64,000 nucleotides of DNA, from contig CALYLW010000121.1 in assembly GCA_944989445.1 (NCBI GenBank), forward strand, positions 1,223,811-1,287,810, read 5' to 3'. Position 1 is the stretch's first letter; every line of letters begins with the position of its first letter. A program made the position numbers and the translations under genes. Positions 58,501 to 64,000 of this stretch are shown here, piece by piece. Below the pieces are notes generated by a model. It saw nothing but the letters and a program-made list of their open reading frames with translations. It searched no databases and was not told the DNA's origin. The DNA comes from Ampullaceana balthica (taxonomy: Eukaryota > Mollusca > Gastropoda > Lymnaeidae).

Positions 58501-60018
58501 AGACTCTATAAGAAGAAACTAATATATCAAATATAAGAAAACTTTAGACTCTATAAGAAGAAACTAATATATCAAATATAAGAAAACTTTAGACTCTATA
58601 AGAAGAAACTAATATATCAAATATAAGAAAACTTTAGACTCTATAAGAAGAAACTAATATATCAAATATAAGAAAACTTTAGACTCTATAAGAAGAAACT
58701 AATATATCAAATATAAGAAAACTTTAGACTCTATAAGAAGAAACTAATATATCAAATATAAGAAAACTTTAGACTCTATAAGAAGAAACTAATATATCAA
58801 ATATAAGAAAACTTTAGACTCTATAAGAAGAAACTAATATATCAAATATAAGAAAACTTTAGACTCTATAAGAAGAAACTAATATATCAAATATAAGAAA
58901 ACTTTAGACTCTATAAGAAGAAACTAATATATCAAATATAAGAAAACTTTAGACTCTATAAGAAGAAACTAATATATCAAATATAAGAAAACTTTAGACT
59001 CTATAAGAAGAAACTAATATATCAAATATAAGAAAACTTTAGACTCTATAAGAAGAAACTAATATATCAAATATAAGAAAACTTTAGACTCTATAAGAAG
59101 AAACTAATATATCAAATATAAGAAAACTTTAGACTCTATAAGAAGAAACTAATATATCAAATATAAGAAAACTTTAGACTCTATAAGAAGAAACTAATAT
59201 ATCAAATATAAGAAAACTTTAGACTCTATAAGAAGAAACTAATATATCAAATATAAGAAAACTTTAGACTCTATAAGAAGAAACTAATATATCAAATATA
59301 AGAAAACTTTAGACTCTATAAGAAGAAACTAATATATCAAATATAAGAAAACTTTAGACTCTATAAGAAGAAACTAATATATCAAATATAAGAAAACTTT
59401 AGACTCTATAAGAAGAAACTAATATATCAAATATAAGAAAACTTTAGACTCTATAAGAAGAAACTAATATATCAAATATAAGAAAACTTTAGACTCTATA
59501 AGAAGAAACTAATATATCAAATATAAGAAAACTTTAGACTCTATAAGAAGAAACTAATATATCAAATATAAGAAAACTTTAGACTCTATAAGAAGAAACT
59601 AATATATCAAATATAAGAAAACTTTAGACTCTATAAGAAGAAACTAATATATCAAATATAAGAAAACTTTAGACTCTATAAGAAGAAACTAATATATCAA
59701 ATATAAGAAAACTTTAGACTCTATAAGAAGAAACTAATATATCAAATATAAGAAAACTTTAGACTCTATAAGAAGAAACTAATATATCAAATATAAGAAA
59801 ACTTTAGACTCTATAAGAAGAAACTAATATATCAAATATAAGAAAACTTTAGACTCTATAAGAAGAAACTAATATATCAAATATTAGAAAACTTTAGACT
59901 CTATAAGAAGAAACTAATATATCAAATATAAGAAAACTTTAGACTCTATAAGAAGAAACTAATATATCAAATATAAGAAAACTTTAGACTCTATAAGAAG
60001 AAACTAATATATCAAATA
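55565..60018. repeat. 45-bp satellite array, about 99 copies
   Basis: A 45-bp unit (core AAAACTTTAGACTCTATAAG) repeats head to tail for about 4.45 kb. By eye the copies are identical apart from one base change near 59885 (TATTAG for TATAAG). The unit is AT-rich with no coding potential. The array ends exactly at the Helitron 3' terminus at 60019. Confidence 0.97.
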
Positions 60019-60056
60019 CTAGGGGCAAGTACCCGGCTTCGCCCGGGTTTAAAATA
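60019..60056 (-). mobile_element. Helitron 3' terminus (hairpin plus CTAG)
   Basis: On the minus strand the Rep relic is followed by ACCCGGGCGAAGCCGGGT, which folds into a short hairpin, then TACTTGCCCCTAG and a host T. A hairpin about 10 bases before CTRR|T is the standard Helitron 3' end. The same terminus recurs at 17683 and 18437 (plus) and at 43615 and 42826 (minus). Confidence 0.85.
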
Positions 60057-62237
60057 AGGTTTTCTGTAGAAGCGTACATAACTGTTCACTTGCATGCAAT
60101 AAAATGGTACATTTAACAATGTATGTGCCGCATGGCTTAATTTCAAGGATGTCACCATCCTCATCTCTCACAATAACAGTTTTGAGATCTTCAAATGAAA
60201 TAGGTCCCTGAATATGGTGCAGAAGGAGGCGCATGTGAAATGCTTCTCTGTTGTGAGGATGCACAGTGTACACTCTTCCCAAACATATCCCGGGAAGTCT
60301 GCAAGAGGTACACCTTTTTTAGGATTTGCCAGACCTTTTGACTGGCATCCCAGCGAAAATGTCTAGGCACTTCAGAATACATCAATGTTTTTGCAAGAGG
60401 ATCTGTTTTGCAGAGATAAAAAAACGCTGTTAATGTAGTCTTTGGTGGAGTGTCTGTCAAATGTGCTGTTGGCTGTCCTGGTTTATAGTATACTCCTTGG
60501 CCTCCTTCAAGATGTACTGCAAAGTGAACAACTGTTGGATACCTTTGATGGATGGGAAAGTTAAGCAGGCGCCACACTGCCTCACTGCTACTAATGTATC
60601 GTCCTTGTTGATAATTGGTAACCCCATTAAGCCTGTTCAGCATTTCATTTGCAACAGCAAACATGGCTGCATCACTTCCCTTGGTAACATACTTGCAAAT
60701 CTACTTGATGCTTGTGCCTCTATGACGTACATAGGTCATTCCATCCTGTGCATATTCATGCATGTAACTGGGCCCTCCACTGAAGGATGAAGGCAGCACC
60801 ACTAATTTGCCAAGATTTTCAGAAGTCACATTGTTGTCATTCCTTACTGCCTCTAATAGTACACCATAGTCCTCAGCTCTAAGTTTTGTTTGGTTGAGTC
60901 TGATGAAACGCAATCTCTCATTCTCAACCTTAGCATACATATCCACTATGTATTGCTGGAAAAGGCGCGGGCATCTGAGGAGTGTATTAAATTCGTTGAC
61001 TCTTTGCATCATGTGATATGCATAGTAGTCATTGCTTGTGGCCTTGTTTACATCTTTTATGTTCAAATCATAGCCATCTTCTCCTCTAACAAATAGCAGA
61101 GGATACTGAAGTGGATCATAAGACCTGGGAGTGTCTTGAATCCTTTGTAGTTGCATTTGTGAGCAACTTCTTAAATGCAGCACAATGTCATGTCCCTACG
61201 ATCACCTAGCTCTCCAGCAATCATGATGGCCACTTCACTAACAGATGGTGCATTGAATCTGCCTTTGTGTTCCTTTAATGGTGCTTTGCCAGAAATTTTG
61301 ATTTTGTAGTCCACTTGAGTGTTATCCATAATCTCAGCAGCCATTTTAAATGACCTCACATAGCTGTTATGCTGATGCAGCATTCTTCGCAGTTTGAAAA
61401 CAATGTTTCTGTCAACAGGACTGTCAAGCAAATCCAGTCGTCTTTGCACTTGCTCATCGTCTCCCAAGAAGTAAATCTGGAGATATTTGCTGTCTACAGC
61501 ATTGACTGGATGAAGAGGTCCAGCATGGTGGTACACTTGGCCTTGGACCTTGAATGTTGGTGTCCACCCATTATTCACGACAACATTAGACTTGAAAGAA
61601 GTCACGTCAAACATATTATTGAATAGTCTAATATGTTTCACAAAGTCCTTTGATTGTGCAGTTTCACCATTCAACAGACTGCACAATGGTTTTGGTGGCT
61701 TTAGAATTGGTGGCAGTTTGACTTTACCACTGGAGCAGCACATGCCTGGAGTTTCTCCTTTCCACTTAAGTGCACTACACTTTAGACAAACATTTGCCAT
61801 TCTGCCAATGTCAAGAAGATTGTTGCTTTCATAGTCATATGATGGGTTGTACATGAAACCATCATGCATGTGGGCTTTCCATTTCAAAGTGATGGAAACA
61901 TTTCTCTGTTTTCTTAAGCCAAGAAGACGTGCCACATGCTGAAAAGAGGTCTTTCAGCTGATCTGGCAACTCTGTGGCGGACCTGATCTTTCTGGAGACG
62001 TGATTGCCTTTTCTCAGCTGTTTCAGATGCTCTGGCACCTCTAAGGCGGACCCGATCTTCCTGGAAACGTGATTGCCTTTGATCAGGTCTTTCAGCTGCT
62101 CTGGCAACTCTGTGGCGGACCTGATCAGCCTGGACTCTTGCTCTTTTTTCATTAGGAGCTTCTACTGCCCGTGTATGTTCTACGGCTTTTGACTTGATTG
62201 TTTTCCTGCCCTGACTCCCTCTTTTTCTCATAGGCAT
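60049..62237 (-). pseudogene. Decayed Helitron Rep half with the HUH nuclease core deleted
   Basis: Reading down the minus strand: residues from 62237 are an Arg/Glu-rich repeated segment typical of RepHel N-termini. From 61935 follows CLKCSALKWKGETPGMCC and the LLNGETAQSKDF block. From 61183 follows the Helitron_like_N segment (YDPLQYPLLFVRGEDGYDL, then FSGGPSYMHEYAQDGMTYVR). The sequence then jumps at about 60705 directly to SIK-stop-ICKYVTKGSDAA, so the roughly 200 residues normally holding the HUH metal-binding motif are absent. The first tyrosine of the Y-x3-Y pair is a TAG. FAVANEM and RYISSSEAVWRLLNFPIH follow from 60664, and the final block (GRVYTVHPHNREAFHMRLLL) is in another frame. 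At least three frameshifts and one stop are present. It is a non-functional Rep that ends shortly before a Helitron 3' terminus. Confidence 0.85.
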
Positions 62238-64000
62238 GACTGCAGCATGTGATAGACAACATTTTTGGCCGTTCCATTTGGAGTGTGTACAAAGAGATTT
62301 TCCTCTTTGCCAACTCTTGAGCAGGCCACATACAACTGTCCATGAGAAAAGCATGGTGTCTGCAAGTCTATACCAGCAATCTCCAGAGACTGGCCCTGTG
62401 ACTTGTTGATTGTCATGGCAAAGCATAGTTTCAAAGGGAACTGTATTCTCTTGAATTGTATGGTGTTGTCTGAGGGAATGATAGGTATTCTTGGAATGAA
62501 CACATCCTCACCCTTAGCACACCCTGTGAGTACTGTGGCTTGAATAACATGCTGCCTCAGCTTTTTCACAATTAATCTTGTGCCATTGCACAACCTGGGT
62601 GCATCAATATTGCGGATCAGCATTATTGGAGCACCAACTTTCAGAATCAGGTTGTGGGCTTGCAAATCAGGGGTCTGGATGGAATTCAAGAACTCAATGG
62701 GATATTGTACTGCTTCATCATCATTAAGTATGCAGTCTATGGACTTGTAGGTATATTCTTGCCCTGGAAGGTGCTTCTGAATGGTGACATTGAGCTTTTC
62801 AACCACATCATTTCTGCTTGCCAGAATTGCTCTATGAGAAAGCCAGTCCTGATTCTTGAAGTTTTGTTGTATGTTAGGATACACCTTGGACAGAAGTTCG
62901 TCAGGAGAGTTGACAATTTGACCACATGGCATAATGATGAGGCCTGTTGAAGGATCTTCGGGAACTTTACCATCTCCAATCTGGAGCAACTTGTTTGCAA
63001 ATTGTCCTGCAGACAAATCACCCTGAATGTGTGACCGCATGTTTGTAATTAGACTGAATTTTGTGATATGGTGCCATAGATACGAATTTTTCAAACACGC
63101 ATTGATCTGATCTGCTGGTGTGCCACGTGTGACAATGGGAAGGGTTTGTCTAAAATCACCAGCAAGCACAACAGTTACTCCACCCATTATTGCAGAGTTG
63201 CCTCGCAAATCCTGTAATGTCTTGTCAAGAGCATGGAAAGCATTTCTGTGACTCATGGTAGCCTCGTCCCAGACAATTAACTTGCAGGTTTTGAGAACAT
63301 ATCCCTGTCCTGTGCCCTTGGAAATATTGCATGTGGCACTGTCTGATCTGGCCAAGTCAAGGGGCAACTTGAAGGCCGAATGTGCTGTTCGACCACCTGC
63401 AAGCAGAGTTGCTGCTATGCCAGAGGAGGCAACAGCCACAGCCATGTCTTTCTCTTTTCTCACAAAAGCCAATAGCAAATTGAGTAGAAAAGTCTTGCCT
63501 GTGCCACCTGGTGCATCCAAAAAGACAATGCCTCCTCTTTCACTTCCGATCATCCCCGTGATGGTTATAAAGGCTTCCTGCTGATCTGGAGTAAGTCTTG
63601 GCACATTTGCTGCCATGTAGGCTCGAAGTTCTTGAACATCATAGCTAGATTCCCTCAGGACATCCTTACTTGTAAATTCAGGTTGATCATCCACTGGTTC
63701 TGGCAAACCATACAGAGTCAGCTTGTTGCCAGTTAAAGATAGAATTTTATCTTCCAAGATGAGAAGAGTATTGTTGAAGAGAGCATCACAGTATTCAATA
63801 TTTTCTGTTGGATTATTTCGTCTTGCCTGGTGCAAAAAGTCCTCTGTCATGTCTTCCTTGTGATTTTCCCAAAGTGTGATAGGTTTGTTTAAGCCACATA
63901 CTGCAACCAAAATGGCAAACAGGTTACGGAGTTGTGCTGGTGACCGAGACACAGCTGCCTCTTCCATTGCCTGGTACCAATGAGAATCATCTTCCAGCAC
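62228..64000 (-). CDS. Helitron PIF1-like helicase half (open at window edge)
   Basis: About 590 codons run in from the right edge without a stop. This is the SF1B helicase half of a Helitron RepHel protein, which unwinds DNA during rolling-circle transposition. Motifs visible: GGTGKT Walker A (165-170 of the visible part), DEAT Walker B (245-248), GDFRQTLP (281-288) and, near the end, MTINKSQGQS followed by a VACSRV motif. The first visible residues (LEDDSHWYQAMEEA) correspond to the point just after the Rep half in usual RepHel proteins, so the Rep half, if present, lies beyond 64000. The frame looks intact and could be a recent copy. Its stop codon (62230-62228) overlaps the ATG (62237-62235) of the downstream Rep-like frame by 10 bases. 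Confidence 0.9.
   Translation of the reverse strand: MLEDDSHWYQAMEEAAVSRSPAQLRNLFAILVAVCGLNKPITLWENHKEDMTEDFLHQARRNNPTENIEYCDALFNNTLLILEDKILSLTGNKLTLYGLPEPVDDQPEFTSKDVLRESSYDVQELRAYMAANVPRLTPDQQEAFITITGMIGSERGGIVFLDAPGGTGKTFLLNLLLAFVRKEKDMAVAVASSGIAATLLAGGRTAHSAFKLPLDLARSDSATCNISKGTGQGYVLKTCKLIVWDEATMSHRNAFHALDKTLQDLRGNSAIMGGVTVVLAGDFRQTLPIVTRGTPADQINACLKNSYLWHHITKFSLITNMRSHIQGDLSAGQFANKLLQIGDGKVPEDPSTGLIIMPCGQIVNSPDELLSKVYPNIQQNFKNQDWLSHRAILASRNDVVEKLNVTIQKHLPGQEYTYKSIDCILNDDEAVQYPIEFLNSIQTPDLQAHNLILKVGAPIMLIRNIDAPRLCNGTRLIVKKLRQHVIQATVLTGCAKGEDVFIPRIPIIPSDNTIQFKRIQFPLKLCFAMTINKSQGQSLEIAGIDLQTPCFSHGQLYVACSRVGKEENLFVHTPNGTAKNVVYHMLQSCL

Overview
The window is AT-rich eukaryotic (metazoan) DNA. 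Coding regions are split by GT/AG introns, intergenic and intronic DNA is packed with transposon relics, and there are no operons or prokaryotic signals. The repeat mix (abundant Helitrons with tandem internal repeats, hAT and TTAA-flanked elements, LINEs and tRNA-type SINEs) and the protein sequences suggest a lophotrochozoan, probably a mollusc. That placement is inference.

Two host genes can be reconstructed exon by exon. (1) A minus-strand NCOA4 orthologue (ferritinophagy receptor, also called ARA70) spans 36384 down to 24201 in seven coding exons, about 620 residues. Exon 5 carries a one-base frameshift close to an assembly gap. (2) A plus-strand nine-exon gene at 48682-53157 encodes a 308-residue protein with a calcineurin-B/CHP-like array of degenerate EF-hands followed by a C-terminal Death domain. 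I know of no named family with this architecture, so it is the best candidate for something undescribed. Its third exon ends in a threefold 53-bp duplication that triplicates the splice donor.

Layout. 1-8070: Helitron-like elements with GC-rich terminal hairpins, a tandem trio of a short-TIR repeat (family C), and a 2.85-kb Helitron with about 166-bp internal repeats inserted into a fourth family C copy. 8749-9699: a large inverted repeat. 11760-12210: LINE tail. 12305-14769: a broken ZBED5-like hAT transposon with perfect 8-bp target duplications. 15050-15338: tRNA-type SINE. 16698-18437: tandem pair of non-autonomous Helitrons filled with GTT repeats. 18440-24200: NCOA4 downstream region with MITEs. 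24201-36384: NCOA4, whose introns hold a TTAA-type element, a 27-bp array, an LTR retrotransposon that has lost its polymerase, a LINE relic, a SINE and minisatellites. 38159-40009 and 41810-44608: two nested hAT elements, the second containing the same Helitron pair in inverse orientation. 45080-46100: LINE relics and a SINE. 46992-48035: a second TTAA element. 48682-53157: the EF-hand/Death gene. 53998-54397: 21-bp array. 55565-60018: about 99 near-identical copies of a 45-bp satellite. 60019-64000: minus-strand Helitron coding DNA in which a complete helicase half is followed, with overlapping reading frames, by a decayed Rep half and then the Helitron 3' terminus.

Apart from the two host genes, essentially all coding similarity is transposon-derived. 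The main biological threads are Helitron dynamics (dimer mobilisation, a rearranged Rep/helicase block, an autonomous/non-autonomous pair sharing a 3' end), tail sharing between a SINE and a CR1-like LINE, and satellites that start at or abut transposon ends.
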